DNA of 64,000 nt from Pezicula radicicola (GCA_003008705.1 PDUO01000031.1:434001-498000), one strand, 5' to 3'. Shown: positions 25,297 through 36,027, counted from the first letter of the stretch. Made by a program: numbers and translations. The notes: generated by a model from the sequence alone, not told the origin.

Positions 25297-26564
25297 TTAA
25301 TTAATAATGTAGCCACCATCGACAAGCTATATTCAATTAGCATCTATTTTATTCCATCTACCCTCAGGGAAAAGCTTTTCTGAGAACCAAAAAGCCAATC
25401 AAAAAGAGCACCCCAAAACTCACCAAAGCATGACCCTGAACAAAACTAGCCTTCGAACTCGCCAAAAATAAACAAGCATCCGCAACTTCCTGCGCGGTAC
25501 CCATCCGTTTCATAGGCGCAATATCGATAGCAGGTTTAAGAGCTGCTGCGAAGACTGGGTCTCCTTGTGTCATTGGTGTGGCTATTACGCCTGGACAGAC
25601 ACAATTGATTCGGATGTTATCTTTTGAATACTGATTTAAAGGATTTTATGTTAGTTATCTAGTTTAGTTTTTTGATCATGAATATGAGGATTGGAAGAGA
25701 GGGGAGGAGATGGGGTAGGGAGATATACGTCTATAGCATCACATTTCGTCATAGAGATAACAGCTGCTTTACTTGCACAATATGCCGCTATATTCGAATA
25801 TTCAATCAGCAGTCTTTCCTCAAAACATAAAAAGACCCCTGATTCTATCCCCTTCTAACTTAGTACGGAAAAGGGCAAAAATACTTACGAGCATCAGGCC
25901 TTCCAACAACACCCAACTGACTAGCAATATTAACTACACTACCTCTCTCCCCAGGCCTCCCATCATGACTAGGCAAAGGCTCCTGTTTTAGCATCTGAGA
26001 TATCTCTGCTCGTGACATAAGCCATGAACCTCGGTAATTGATGTTATTTACTAGGTCAAATTGTTGGGACGTTGTTTCTGTTGAGCGGGTGTTTGATCCT
26101 ATGACTCCTATATTTCACCAGCAAATATAACTTATTAACAAACATCCTATTCAATTCAAGAAGAGATGTCATACACTGGTTCGAGCTAGACGATACGAAA
26201 CTGAAATTTAGTAAAACTGTAAAGCTTACCAGCAGCATTAATAGCATAATCAACCCTCCCCCACTTCGAAACAACAGCCGCTAAAGTAGCAGTGATCTCA
26301 TCCTCTTTCAACATATCAACTTCTTGAACTAGAACCTCGACATCTGAAGAAATGGATGAGATGGATTCTTTGGTTGTATTTAGACCTGCTATGTCACGGT
26401 CACAGATGGCGATTCTTTGACATCCTTCTGTTGCAAAGGAGAGGGCTGTTGCTCGGCCGATACCTAGGATTCTTGTTAGTAGTGTTTGTCGTGGGAGACT
26501 GGATGGAGATTTGGATACCTGATGCAGCACCGGTGACTAGCGCAACTCCTGGGAAAAGCGTCAT
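25297..26564 (-). CDS. Short-chain dehydrogenase/reductase (classical SDR)
   Basis: NAD(P)-dependent oxidoreductase of classical SDR length. Six exons chain on the minus strand. The first ends within TGAASG and continues as IGRATALSF after a short intron, rebuilding the Rossmann TGxxxGxG motif. Other marks are NAAG, the catalytic Ser in NIASQLG, YCASK (Tyr and Lys), and CVCPGVIATPM. The C-terminus is HALLVDGGYIIN, the usual end of this family. A 122-nt intron (26108-26229) follows NAAG and is longer than its neighbours. The substrate cannot be inferred; relatives act on sugars, sterols, fatty-acyl chains or secondary metabolites. It converges with the DPP5-like gene. No defect was seen. Confidence 0.85.
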
Positions 26565-27017
26565 TGTTTAATTTGATCTGGCGAGTTGGAAGTGAAGAGG
26601 TTGATGGGATGGGGGTGTTGGGTGAAGGAGGAAAATTGGACAGAGAATATGGGAAATTTCGACGGGGTGGTAGGAGACTTTTGCACTTGCTCTGGAAGTT
26701 TCGAAGCCCGTAAGGTGCTACCTCAACATAGAGGGGAAGCATGTGATCTTATCAGTCGGACTTCCGATTTTGGTGCAAAGAATGGGGGAGTAGAGAAGGG
26801 TGGGGATGTATGCTAGAAGTTAATGAATTTCTGGCAGAACGGTGCTAGAGTATTAGCAAAGTGAATCACTGTCAGTCAAATGAGTCATCATAATGAAGTA
26901 ACTTTGCATAAATTCATGAATTAAGCGACTCATGAGCACGCTGAGCGTCAACACAAATATGACCACCTCAAAAAATATCCATAATATCTTTCCAATCCAA
27001 AAATATGATTCGTAAAA
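26565..27017. other. Intergenic region upstream of the SDR gene and downstream of ECM16
   Basis: Nothing supportable beyond the SDR promoter and the ECM16 3' end. Confidence 0.5.
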
Positions 27018-30000
27018 TCATACTACAACCCATCCTTGTCCAGGAATTTTCTTCTGCGTCTCCTTCCTAGCAGGTAATGGCCAGCCCATACCACCAAGTC
27101 CCTCGGGCCTTAGAGACGGAATCACCCAACACTTCCTCTCCTTGTCGCTTATTGTAATCATACCCTGGCCGAGGGCTTTCCCATACTGCAAAAGAGGTGT
27201 ACCCTTTGCTAATGCCGCTAATTGCCCGCCAGTAATGTCTGTCAAGGCATGCATTCTCGTTTTTGGAATCTTCTCTGGTGTTACCGTTGCTGGAGCTGCT
27301 CTCTGGAGGTATGAATACACGATGTATGCTGGACATTCTTGAGGCGAAATATGGGCAAGTGGCGATGAGGGGTGGATGTATACTGCTTTATCTTCCTCAT
27401 CATGGCTGACGTGCGAGGGAAAGAGGGTCAAATATGGAACATCAATTGCTCGCTTTGGTTTTCGGTGCATCTCAGGCGGGCTGGGTGATTTGTCAGCTCG
27501 AATGGCTATATGGTCAATAAAACCAGTTGCAACGATTTGTTTAAGAGCTTTCACTTGTTTGGCCGAGGGAGGGTCAAGTTTCTCTTGGAATTTCAAGCCT
27601 GCGAATTCTGTGATGTTGGTACGCAGAAGATCTGTGATCTGTTTTCGTAACTGTAAGATCTCCTTCAGTACTTTGTATCGTACGAAATGAGTCCTACACC
27701 AATCCTCTGTAGGCTCATGCGCATATTCTCCAACAACTTGAAGCAGCTTGATGGCATCTGATTTATCATCAAGAAAGCAGAAGTCTTTTTGGACCTTGTT
27801 AAAATCACGCCGGATACGATTGCGTTTTTCCTCTTCGTCCCGATCTGCACTCGAGAAATATGCATCTTCTTCTCGAGGTGCAATGGTAGGGACTACTTGG
27901 TTCTCGGGAATGAAGACATCCGCAGCGGAAAGACCAGCAACAAGAGCAATTGTATATGGTAGACATTTCTCGAGATGGCCAATAAGAAGAATTCTTGCAA
28001 AGCGAGGAGATAGCGGGAATATGGACATTGTAGCTCCATTCGTGGTAATTTTTCCAGCGGGTGAGATAGCAGATAGATATTTCAAAAGGTTCTCTGAGCT
28101 CTTCAAGCTCTGTCGATCTGGTGGTGTTGGGAATGGAAAGTTGATGACATGTTCAAGATTCATGGCTTTGAGCTGCAAAACCACGCCCTCGATAGGCATA
28201 CGTAGTATCTCAGGCTCTGCAAATTCTTGCATATCTCGCTCATAGACAGCAGAGGAATATAGCCTATAGCAATGACCGGGTCCAGTACGTCCTGCACGTC
28301 CTGCTCGTTGACTAGCAGACGCCTTGCTGATCCATCTAATCTCAAAGCTTTGCACACCAGTAAGATCATCGTATTTGCGCTCTTTAGATCTTCCGCAGTC
28401 AAAGACATAACGAATACCAGGTATCGTCAAACTAGTTTCTGCGACGTTGGTGGCTAATACAACACGACGTGATCCTTCCGGTGTAGGCTCGAAAACTCGC
28501 AGTTGTTCCTTGGTTGGAAGTAAGGAGTATAATGGCAGTACTTGCATTTTGATAGGGCCAGTCTCTTCATCCTCACCGACGTCGAAGTCGTCGTCGTCGT
28601 CATCGACATTTGATGACTCGTCGTCTGAATCACCACCGTGACCCACAACATCTCCAAATTCAAAATCTTCTGCTTCAGTAGGTGCGTCTCTTCCAGATAT
28701 TCTGACTTGAGGACCAGATGAGGTAGTTCCAATGCGAAATGCCTCTTTAAGACGTTTGCTGAGGTGAGTGATTTCGTTCTGGCCTGTCATGAATACCAAG
28801 AAGTCGCCAGGTGGTAGTTTGCGATGTCCCTTGCTGATTTTTCGAAAGGCTTCTTCCACGTAATCATGATGTGTTTTGCGTGCGAAATGATTAGTGACTG
28901 GATATTGCCTGCCTTCCGCCTCAATAACAGGAGGCGGTGTTTTGAAAAGGGTCTTGTTTTGTGTAAAGTCTGTGATTCTTAGTGTCGCAGACATAATGAT
29001 TAACTTCAAAGGCTTGATTCGCGGGTCTTCAATGGCCATATTTTCTCTCAATACCACAACTCGGCTTAGCATACCAATCAAAATATCTGTGTTTACACTT
29101 CTTTCGTGCGCTTCATCGATTACGATCGCGGAATACTTCCGGAGAGCAAGATCTTGTGCAACCTCTCTAAGAAGCACACCGTCTGTCATAAATTTAACAG
29201 CTGTTTCGGAGCTTACTGTGCCCTCAAATCGAATCTGGTATGCTACCTTTTTACCATGGTCGCCTAGCTCATCTCCAACACGTTTGGCCATACTGACGGC
29301 TGCAACTCGTCGAGGCTGAGTGATTCCAATCATGCCTGGAGTCGGTGAATTCGGATCTCCATAACCAGCTTCAAATAAAAATTGCGGAACCTGAGTTGTT
29401 TTGCCTGAACCCGTAGCTCCATATATAACTACGAGATTGTTGTTGTGGACTGCCTCCATAATCTTCTGTTCTTCTGCTACAACTGGGAGTTGTAGGCGAA
29501 CAGATTGAATGTCAGGTGGTCTTGTTACTGTGACACTATATGCTTTCCGTGCAACATTGGTAGTCTGCTGCAGTTCTAGGGGTAAAGGATCCTGCTCAGG
29601 TGCTCTTGGTTGAAACCCCTCTACCTTTGGCGTTTCTGTCGCATTAGGTGTATTTGACGAAGGCACGTAACCAAGAGCGTCGTTTATGTGCTGGTTTGCC
29701 CAAGCTTTGAAAGCCGACGACCGCTGCTTCCTTTCAGCTTTATCTTCCTCATCCTCACTCTCATTCTCAGAGGCATCCTCCTCCTCTTCGTCTTTGCTCT
29801 CTGATTCGTCCGTGGAGTCGGACCTTGATTCTTCAGATTCGTCTTTATCAGAAATTTCGTCCCAACCGCTCAATTCTTTCTCGCCTTCTTCTTCCGAATC
29901 TGTATTGCTATCCGCTTCGGAAGCAGAGCTGAACCCCTCCCATTCAGGTTCGGCTGGTGCTTCATGCCTAAAGGACAGTTTCGAGTCAACCCCTCCTCGC

Positions 30001-30599
30001 CGTTTCCGTTTCTTCAACACAGGTTTACCATCGTCACCAACTTCCAACGGTCTTTTCAAACCTGCGCCAATACTTAGAACTGGTTGTGCGGCTTGTACTG
30101 GAGCTATCGTCGGAGCTTGGAACAGTCCCGTGTTTTCTTCCTCGTCTGAAGAGGGTAGTTCCTCAGGGTCCTTCACTGTATGTTTCTCGAACAGCACTTC
30201 GTCATTATCACCATCTAGATCAATTCCAGCTTGCCTATCTCTCAAGGCCCTGCTCAATCGCTCTCTCTTTGTTTCCTTTCCTTGACCTAGCTTGCTACTG
30301 CTAGAATAAAGATGTGTATCGGTTTTAGAGGCTGCAAGTCGCCTGATCAGCTCCCGGTTCTCGTCCTTCTTCAGCTTGGTCTCGATGTATTTATCTAATC
30401 TCTTCGCTTTCTTTCCGCTGACCTTGGGGCCATCTTTGAGCAGTTCTTCCTTAAGTCGTCGTTTCTTCTCGTCGATTTCGTTCTTTGCGACGGGGAGGAT
30501 TTCGGTCGCATTGGAGTCGACAGCTAGTTGCTGTGAAGCATCGCTCTTGGTTCGCGCAATGACCTTGTGCTTACGCTGCCTGGGTACAAATTTTGGCAT
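27018..30599 (-). CDS. ECM16: DEAH-box RNA helicase Ecm16/Dhr1 (DHX37 family)
   Basis: Nucleolar ATP-dependent helicase of the small-subunit processome; in yeast it releases U3 snoRNA from pre-rRNA during 40S assembly. The gene is intronless, about 1193 aa from the start chosen here. I place the start at 30599 (MPKFVPRQRKHKVIA), the N-terminus I recall for the family; an in-frame ATG 69 bp upstream (30668) would add 23 residues. Motifs in order: a basic, acidic-repeat-rich N-terminal third (long Glu/Asp/Ser tracts at about residues 240-315), GATGSGKT (Walker A), DEAHERS (motif II), MSATLR (motif III), TNVAETSLTIPGI, and QRAGRAGRTGPG (motif VI), then the HA2 and OB-fold regions. A low-complexity acidic insert (SDDESSNVDDDDDDFD) lies between the two RecA-like lobes. 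It is divergently paired with MSS1. Confidence 0.95.
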   Translation of the reverse strand: MPKFVPRQRKHKVIARTKSDASQQLAVDSNATEILPVAKNEIDEKKRRLKEELLKDGPKVSGKKAKRLDKYIETKLKKDENRELIRRLAASKTDTHLYSSSSKLGQGKETKRERLSRALRDRQAGIDLDGDNDEVLFEKHTVKDPEELPSSDEEENTGLFQAPTIAPVQAAQPVLSIGAGLKRPLEVGDDGKPVLKKRKRRGGVDSKLSFRHEAPAEPEWEGFSSASEADSNTDSEEEGEKELSGWDEISDKDESEESRSDSTDESESKDEEEEDASENESEDEEDKAERKQRSSAFKAWANQHINDALGYVPSSNTPNATETPKVEGFQPRAPEQDPLPLELQQTTNVARKAYSVTVTRPPDIQSVRLQLPVVAEEQKIMEAVHNNNLVVIYGATGSGKTTQVPQFLFEAGYGDPNSPTPGMIGITQPRRVAAVSMAKRVGDELGDHGKKVAYQIRFEGTVSSETAVKFMTDGVLLREVAQDLALRKYSAIVIDEAHERSVNTDILIGMLSRVVVLRENMAIEDPRIKPLKLIIMSATLRITDFTQNKTLFKTPPPVIEAEGRQYPVTNHFARKTHHDYVEEAFRKISKGHRKLPPGDFLVFMTGQNEITHLSKRLKEAFRIGTTSSGPQVRISGRDAPTEAEDFEFGDVVGHGGDSDDESSNVDDDDDDFDVGEDEETGPIKMQVLPLYSLLPTKEQLRVFEPTPEGSRRVVLATNVAETSLTIPGIRYVFDCGRSKERKYDDLTGVQSFEIRWISKASASQRAGRAGRTGPGHCYRLYSSAVYERDMQEFAEPEILRMPIEGVVLQLKAMNLEHVINFPFPTPPDRQSLKSSENLLKYLSAISPAGKITTNGATMSIFPLSPRFARILLIGHLEKCLPYTIALVAGLSAADVFIPENQVVPTIAPREEDAYFSSADRDEEEKRNRIRRDFNKVQKDFCFLDDKSDAIKLLQVVGEYAHEPTEDWCRTHFVRYKVLKEILQLRKQITDLLRTNITEFAGLKFQEKLDPPSAKQVKALKQIVATGFIDHIAIRADKSPSPPEMHRKPKRAIDVPYLTLFPSHVSHDEEDKAVYIHPSSPLAHISPQECPAYIVYSYLQRAAPATVTPEKIPKTRMHALTDITGGQLAALAKGTPLLQYGKALGQGMITISDKERKCWVIPSLRPEGLGGMGWPLPARKETQKKIPGQGWVVV

Positions 30600-30791
30600 T
30601 ATGACTGCCTGCGTCTTTGCTTTCGTTCGGCGACTGAAACTTTTTGTGGCTGATAAGTTTTCGGCCACTTTTCTGCCATCTCAATCGCTCGGAATAGAGG
30701 CGGTGTATGGACTGGTGGTGGATTGGGGATTGGGCGGTTTACTAGGGCGAGGCAGCGGACCAGGCAAGGCAGCGGACCAGGCAAGGCTACC
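30600..30791. promoter_or_regulatory. Compact bidirectional promoter between ECM16 and MSS1
   Basis: Only 192 bp separates the two start codons. It contains a perfect tandem duplication of a 17-bp word (gcagcggaccaggcaag) at about 30752-30785, immediately before the MSS1 start, which is in a strong context (ctaccATGG). Cytosolic ribosome assembly and mitochondrial tRNA modification may thus share control; this is inference. Confidence 0.6.
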
Positions 30792-32749
30792 ATGGCAAGC
30801 AAAATCGCGTCGCGTAAAGTCTACAGTTTTGTGAACTACACCTCATCCCACGATAGCGCTTCTCTACCAATGCTTCAAAATGCATCGAGAGCTAGATCCC
30901 AGGTGCTTAGTAGACGCCTGTTACGTGCATGTTCTGGCTATCTCTGTCGGAGATGCACACCCACATCCTCACTCTTGAACACGATCCCAAATCCAGACTA
31001 CCTTAACTTGACTTTCGCATACCCACAAGGACGTCGTCATATCACCACAGCCGTGCAGCCTTCATCCTTAGGTGAGGATACCATATACGCTGTCTCTACT
31101 GGGCCAGGAAGAGCAGGCATCGCCATTGTGCGCATCTCTGGCCCTTCATGTTTGGATGTTTGTTTAACCACTCGTTTAGTGTTGTAATAGCTAATTTGTG
31201 ATAGATATACCAATCTCTGTGCCCTGCTAAAAACCCCCCAAAACCACGATACGCATCACTTCGAACCCTGTACGATCCTTCGTCTGCATCTCCCAGCATA
31301 CTCGATTCGGACGCTTTGGTTCTCTTTTTTCCGACGCCACAGACAGTGACTGGGGAAGACGTTCTTGAGTTACATATACATGGAGGACCTGCAACGGTGA
31401 AAGCGGTCTTGGGCGCTATCCCTCGATGCCTGTCGAAATTCCCCATACGCTATGCAGAGCCAGGCGAGTTCACAAGACGTGCATTCCAGAATAACAGACT
31501 GGATTTGTCCCAGGTGGAGGCTCTGAGTGATACTCTATCTGCAGAGACCGAGCAACAACGACGAGCAGCGGTCCGTGGCAATTCTGGGAACCTTGGACGG
31601 ATATATGAAGAATGGCGTCAGCAGCTCTTGGATGCAAGAGGCGAACTTGAGGCTCTGATCGATTTTTCAGAAGATCAACATTTTGACGAGTCACCTGCAG
31701 AGCTCTTGACGAATGTTACGGCACAAGTGAAAGTAATGATTGAAGCGATCAAATCGCACGAAACTGCTAGCCACTGTGGAGAGTTGTTGAGACGTGGGAT
31801 TCGGATTTCACTCCTGGGACCACCTAACGCTGGTAAAAGTTCTTTGCTCAATCGTATCGTTGGCCGCGAGGCCTCAATTGTTAGTCAAGAAGCGGGGACC
31901 ACAAGAGATATTGTCGAAGTCAGTGTTGATCTTAGAGGATATTTGTGCACATTTGCAGACACAGCAGGACTGCGCACTCAGCACGGAAACCCCAAGAAAG
32001 GCGCCAAAATTGGTGCTATCATTGGCGCTATTGAACAGGAAGGGATAAGGCGGGCGAAGGCCAAAGCTGGCCAGTCTGATGTCGTTATAGCACTTGCGTC
32101 TGTAGAATCTACCCGCTTGGGATGGACTATCCGATATGATGAAGAGACAATTGCGATTGCTGCGAAAGCGGAAAAGGCTATCATTGTCATTAACAAATCT
32201 GATATTGTCCCTCGAGAAGATCTTCAGGTACTCACGGAGCAATTCAAAGCTTCGGTGGCTTCTATTATGGAAGGAAGAGAAATACCCATCGTCACCACAT
32301 CGTGCAAAAATCACAAAGGGTCATCAGTTTCATCAAAAACTCAACAATCTGAGCACCATCCCACAACAACATCACAGGACCCTGCAGACATCAATGTTTT
32401 TCTCAATACGCTGGTCCAAACTTTCCAAAGCATGACAGCTCTTCCCACAGACCTTGAGGATCTTCTTGGTGTTACAGAACGTCAACGGCAATTGCTATCA
32501 AGTTGCTCTGATCATATCTATGAATTTATGAATGAAGCTCGAGCTGGTGACGATAGCGATATTGTGATTGCTGCAGAGCATCTCAGAGCTGCTGCGAACT
32601 GCTTATCGAGGATCACAGGCCGAGGTGAAGCTGGTGACGTCGAAGAGGTTCTAGGTGTTGTCTTTGAGAAGTGTGTCATTACAATCCGTTCCATTTGTAA
32701 TACGGAGTCGCCGTACTGACTTGAGAATAGATTCTGTGTTGGGAAGTGA
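30792..32749 (+). CDS. MSS1: Mitochondrial tRNA-modification GTPase Mss1/MnmE
   Basis: With Mto1/MnmG it installs the carboxymethylaminomethyl group on wobble uridine of mitochondrial tRNAs. The protein is 616 aa from three exons: 30792-31157, 31205-32670 and 32731-32749. The N-terminus is a basic, Arg/Ser-rich presequence typical of mitochondrial import. The TrmE N-domain begins at DTIYAVSTGPGRAGIAIVRISGP; the G domain has GPPNAGKSS (G1), TTRD (G2), DTAG (G3) and NKSD (G4). The last exon is only 19 nt and restores the conserved terminus FEKFCVGK, whose Cys is characteristic of MnmE. Reading through the last intron would give a false end, CVITIRSICN. Intact. Confidence 0.93.
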
Positions 32750-34384
32750 TTAACTTACTTTTACATGAGTTGGGTCGGACTGATGTCTACCTCCTGTGGA
32801 TATTTTTTCCGTATCTGCAATCTCCGGTATTACATGAGAAATGTATTATCTCACAATCCTCAATATCTACAACCTCATGTCGTCATTTCCATCTCGCTGA
32901 TGAAGGATAACGAGGAAGTGATTCTAGCCACTGATACGTCATGATATTGATTATGTGCATGACTGCGGATTGAAAAGTGCAACGAACGAAAAGCCTCGTG
33001 AGATTGATCTTACGGATGACTGCTTGTCGGCGAGAGCGTTGCTTGTAATCCAAAGTTCAAATGATCACCAAGTTGATGGCTGCAAAGAGCGGTGGAGTTT
33101 ACGGCTCACCAGACTTGAGTCGGAAGATTTGTAACGAACCAACTACCTAAATGCTGGGCGCTCTACCTGCGGCTGTTCATCGATCTTATTTGACAGGAAG
33201 CGCAGCGCAGCGGCAGCCGTTTCCAAGATCTATTTGTACCCAACGACTTGTGTAGAGCTGATTACTCATAGGTATTATTTTTAGAAGAGCAAGCGCAAGC
33301 GCACAAGCGACTGCTAATGCAAGTGTGTGACGACTTTAAATCTAATGCATGCAACGTTAACTGCAGTCACAAGGCTACTGCGTAAAAATGTGTATTTACT
33401 ACTCCATCCAAGATACCAACTTGCGAGTTCATGGCCATCTCTAGCTCCTATACGAGGGATACATTCCTGAGAACTAGGCAGCGGTATTCTTCCAGTGAGG
33501 AAACCGTATTTTACGAACATTGTGTACAACAGGAGCTTTTCGCGGCAGTATTGTCTCGTTGCGAAAGCCATTGAGAGTGCTACACAACAAGCGCCCAGTT
33601 TCTCCGGCTTTCTATAATGTTCATCTTGAGTTTCCGTGGCTTAGGGTCGAACATAACCCAACTAGGAAAAGTTATCCCAAGGCATCCTTTGCCATGTCAC
33701 ATTTACCATGTCACGCTGTCGCAGCATCTTTCGGAGATAGTTAGGTGCCTGTACTTTCCGGCGGAGTCATTCGGTATCGGTCAGCTTACCACTGACTAAT
33801 TTAGGCCCCCAAGCACCAAAGCCACGCTTCTTGTATAATCCCAAAATAACAACGACTTCATAAGGCTGGCCAATTACATTTTCGGATTTTACAGTACCTT
33901 GCTTTCTCATAGGGCTGAACATGCCACCTTGCACCAACATAGTTCATGACGGATCACACTGCATATCCGTATACATTCTATGTTGATTCCATGCATGCGC
34001 CTTGCCAAATCGTATCTCATCCATGTCGCTCTCCCGCGCGCACACCCCGATCTTTGGGTCCCAACTTCTAGCATTACCGAATGCATTTCTGTTGCCCATC
34101 CAATAAGCTCTGTTGTACCGGAAGAAGAGAACGACACTTGGTCTCTCTGCGGGCCTTGAATGGACGGCTCTTCTCGGAATATTCAGGAACGGTTTGCGGT
34201 GCAGTCTATGCTTAGAAGTTTGGACCGCCGAAGCTGGTGGAGGTGTTGATGAGGTTTGGTATGAGAGTTCGCTGACCTGACTGTGCAGTGCTGGGGGTGC
34301 CTGATGGCTGTGTAATCATGTTACTTCAAGTTTGACATTCCGGAATGTAGGATGCCGACGATGACGATGGACTGCAGAGGCAGA
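32750..34384. other. Intergenic region, 1.6 kb
   Basis: No supported gene. Short open frames occur on both strands without domain or intron support. A short run of gcgcagcg/gcgcaagcg words is found near 33195-33305. Confidence 0.5.
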
Positions 34385-34394
34385 GTATATAAAA
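34385..34394 (+). promoter_or_regulatory. TATA box of the small acidic peptide gene
   Basis: The word tatataaaat lies about 210 bp before the start codon at 34596. The leader after it is CA-rich and G-poor (repeated atcaacaa/caatca words), as in highly expressed fungal genes. Confidence 0.5.
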
Positions 34395-34595
34395 TCTAGT
34401 CGAGTACGGTATTGAAATCTCTTTCTTCACCATCAACAGTTAATCATCGCAAGCAATACTAACCCTACTACAACATCACAAAAATCAACAATCAACCATC
34501 AACAAGCTTATCAATCATCTTGCTACTTTCTTAAGTATACTACCATCCTACCTCAATCACTTCAAACCTATACTATCAAACAACCAACAATCGCA

Positions 34596-34790
34596 ATGGC
34601 ATCTTCAAGCTTCACCACCACCTCTTCTATCACACCCAAGCTCTTTGGCCGCGCTGGCTACAATGGTCCTAACCGTGATGAAGAAGACGACAACAACGAC
34701 GCCTTCATCACCATGGGCGCACCTCTAGTCAACTCTGGCCGTGGCGACGACGACGATGATGACGACCAAGGTCGTGCTGGCTACAACTAA
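34596..34790 (+). CDS. Small acidic protein with repeated GRAGYN motif
   Basis: Uncharacterised 64-aa protein. The N-terminus is Ser/Thr-rich (MASSSFTTTSSITPK) and has no signal peptide. A GRAGYN hexapeptide occurs at residues 18-23 and again as the exact C-terminus; between them lie acidic runs (NRDEEDDNND and GRGDDDDDDDQ) and a hydrophobic patch, AFITMGAPLV. A TATA box, a typical G-poor leader, and good start context (gcaATGGC) favour a real gene, perhaps strongly expressed under some condition. It is intrinsically disordered by composition. The repeated motif flanking acidic DNA-mimic-like or metal-binding-like runs has no function I can name. Confidence 0.6.
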   Translation: MASSSFTTTSSITPKLFGRAGYNGPNRDEEDDNNDAFITMGAPLVNSGRGDDDDDDDQGRAGYN

Positions 34791-34929
34791 GCCTTTACTC
34801 CACACTCTCACTCTATGGAGTTGAGACTTCAAGAATTTCCTTTGTTTATTTGAGAGATGATGGAATTCTTTTATTGGCGATGGCGTTGGAGATTACAGAT
34901 GCATTAGATCGGAGTTTTTTCTTTCCCTA

Positions 34930-35480
34930 TCTTAGTACATGCTTAGGGCTGTTGTTTTAAGGGGTTGCATTTTTGAGGAGTTGTGCTTTTGGAGTGGTTG
35001 CCTTTTTGAAGGAAGAGCATTTTTGGAGGGGTTGCATAGACAGGGAGCTGAGGACAGCAAAAAGCTTTGCATTGCGACTGATCAGCATTTCCTGGAGTTT
35101 TTTCCAAGCATTCGTTACTGGGTTGCATTACTGTTATTTCCTTTGTCTTTCGAAGGGAGTTAGAGGGGTGCATTGCTTGGAGTTTGGAGAGGATTCTGTC
35201 TGGCATTTTTCGATTGTCATATTTAGACTATCCAAGTGGATGGCACTTTTTCGGTCCTATACATTTTGGGGTTTTGGGATTTGAAGCATTTTTGGGGAGT
35301 TTGTTAGAGGTTTTGCATGGGATGGAGTTTTCAGAGGGGTTTGCAGACTGGGTTTTTGGGGTTAGATGTGGGCTTGTGTTGGAGACATCTGGTGGAGAGA
35401 TCTGGTGGGAAGATTCAGTGGGGAGATTCAGTGGAGAGATGGGATTTATTAATGCATTGCTTGGTGTTCTGGTAGATGGA
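34930..35480. repeat. G/T-rich low-complexity tract with recurrent gcatttttggaggggttgcat-like words
   Basis: The tract is built from variable words such as ttttggaggggttgcat, ttttgaggagttg and gggattcagtggagag. Open frames across it on both strands are products of the biased composition. It lies between the small acidic peptide gene and the tRNA gene. Confidence 0.5.
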
Positions 35481-35866
35481 GGGTAGATGGCGTCCTGTTT
35501 AGATTTCTTTCTTTTCGCTCGCTTCATCAGCTCCTTGGTCTTGGTTTTTCTCTCCTCTTCAACAGAACTTCTTCAACAGAATAGCATGTTACCTTCTTCA
35601 ATCTTGATCTCTTTTGTTGCACTAGACTCTATGTATTTATAATTCATTCATTCTCTTGCTTGGAAGACAAGATTACAACATGTGCTAATGACTTCACATG
35701 TATTAAACTCTCGATCATTATCTCCACAAAAATTACAACTTCATAATCCGAACCCACTTGTAACCTCCCAGAAAATATTCAAAACTAAAATCAAGCGCAG
35801 CAGCAAAGGACAAGAGACGATCCCCACTAAAGCAATAAACAATAAAAGTCCAAAGCGCCAAAGAAG

Positions 35867-35872
35867 AAAAAA
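35867..35872 (-). terminator. RNA polymerase III terminator of the tRNA-Met gene
   Basis: A run of six T (minus strand) begins 10 nt after the tRNA discriminator base. This is a sufficient Pol III stop signal in fungi. Confidence 0.75.
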
Positions 35873-35917
35873 GAAATCAACTGTCCTCGGTGAGACTCGA
35901 ACTCACGACCTTTGGAT

Positions 35918-35951
35918 GGCCCAAGTAGTGAACTACTTAATCATATGATAA
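35918..35951 (-). other. Canonical anticodon-loop intron of tRNA-Met
   Basis: This 34-nt intron sits one base 3' of the anticodon (between positions 37 and 38), the normal eukaryotic place. It contains atatga, which can pair with the anticodon region, as in most pre-tRNA introns. It should be removed by the tRNA splicing endonuclease. Confidence 0.8.
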
Positions 35952-35968
35952 TATGAGACCAACGCTCT

Positions 35969-36027
35969 CTGTAAAGTTTATTAGTCGTTGTTTTGGTTGA
36001 GGTTTTTTGTGAGGGGTAGTAACTTAC
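35969..36027 (-). other. Spliceosomal-intron-like insert in the tRNA-Met D-loop
   Basis: The 59-bp insert lies exactly between T20a and A21 of the D-loop. It starts GTAAGT, has a branch-site-like gactaataaac 14-24 nt before the end, and stops with CTTTACAG. Length and signals are the same as those of introns in the protein genes of this window. Precise removal restores AGTTGGTTA. The ends can also pair with each other (GTAAG with TTTAC), so cutting by the tRNA endonuclease cannot be excluded. Confidence 0.75.

Noticed and set aside
29686..30304. Long Ser-rich antisense frames inside ECM16
   Set aside because: They mirror the acidic Glu/Asp/Ser tracts of the helicase and have no independent support.
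32671..32719. MSS1 lacking the MnmE C-terminal motif
   Set aside because: Splicing 32670 to 32731 gives FEKFCVGK, so the gene is complete.
34930..35480. Overlapping 75-103 codon frames in G/T-rich DNA
   Set aside because: They arise from biased composition on both strands and have no coding signature.
35682..35948. Plus-strand 88-codon frame ending over the tRNA gene
   Set aside because: Its C-terminal part (GETRTHDLW) is the antisense translation of the tRNA T arm, a common artefact.
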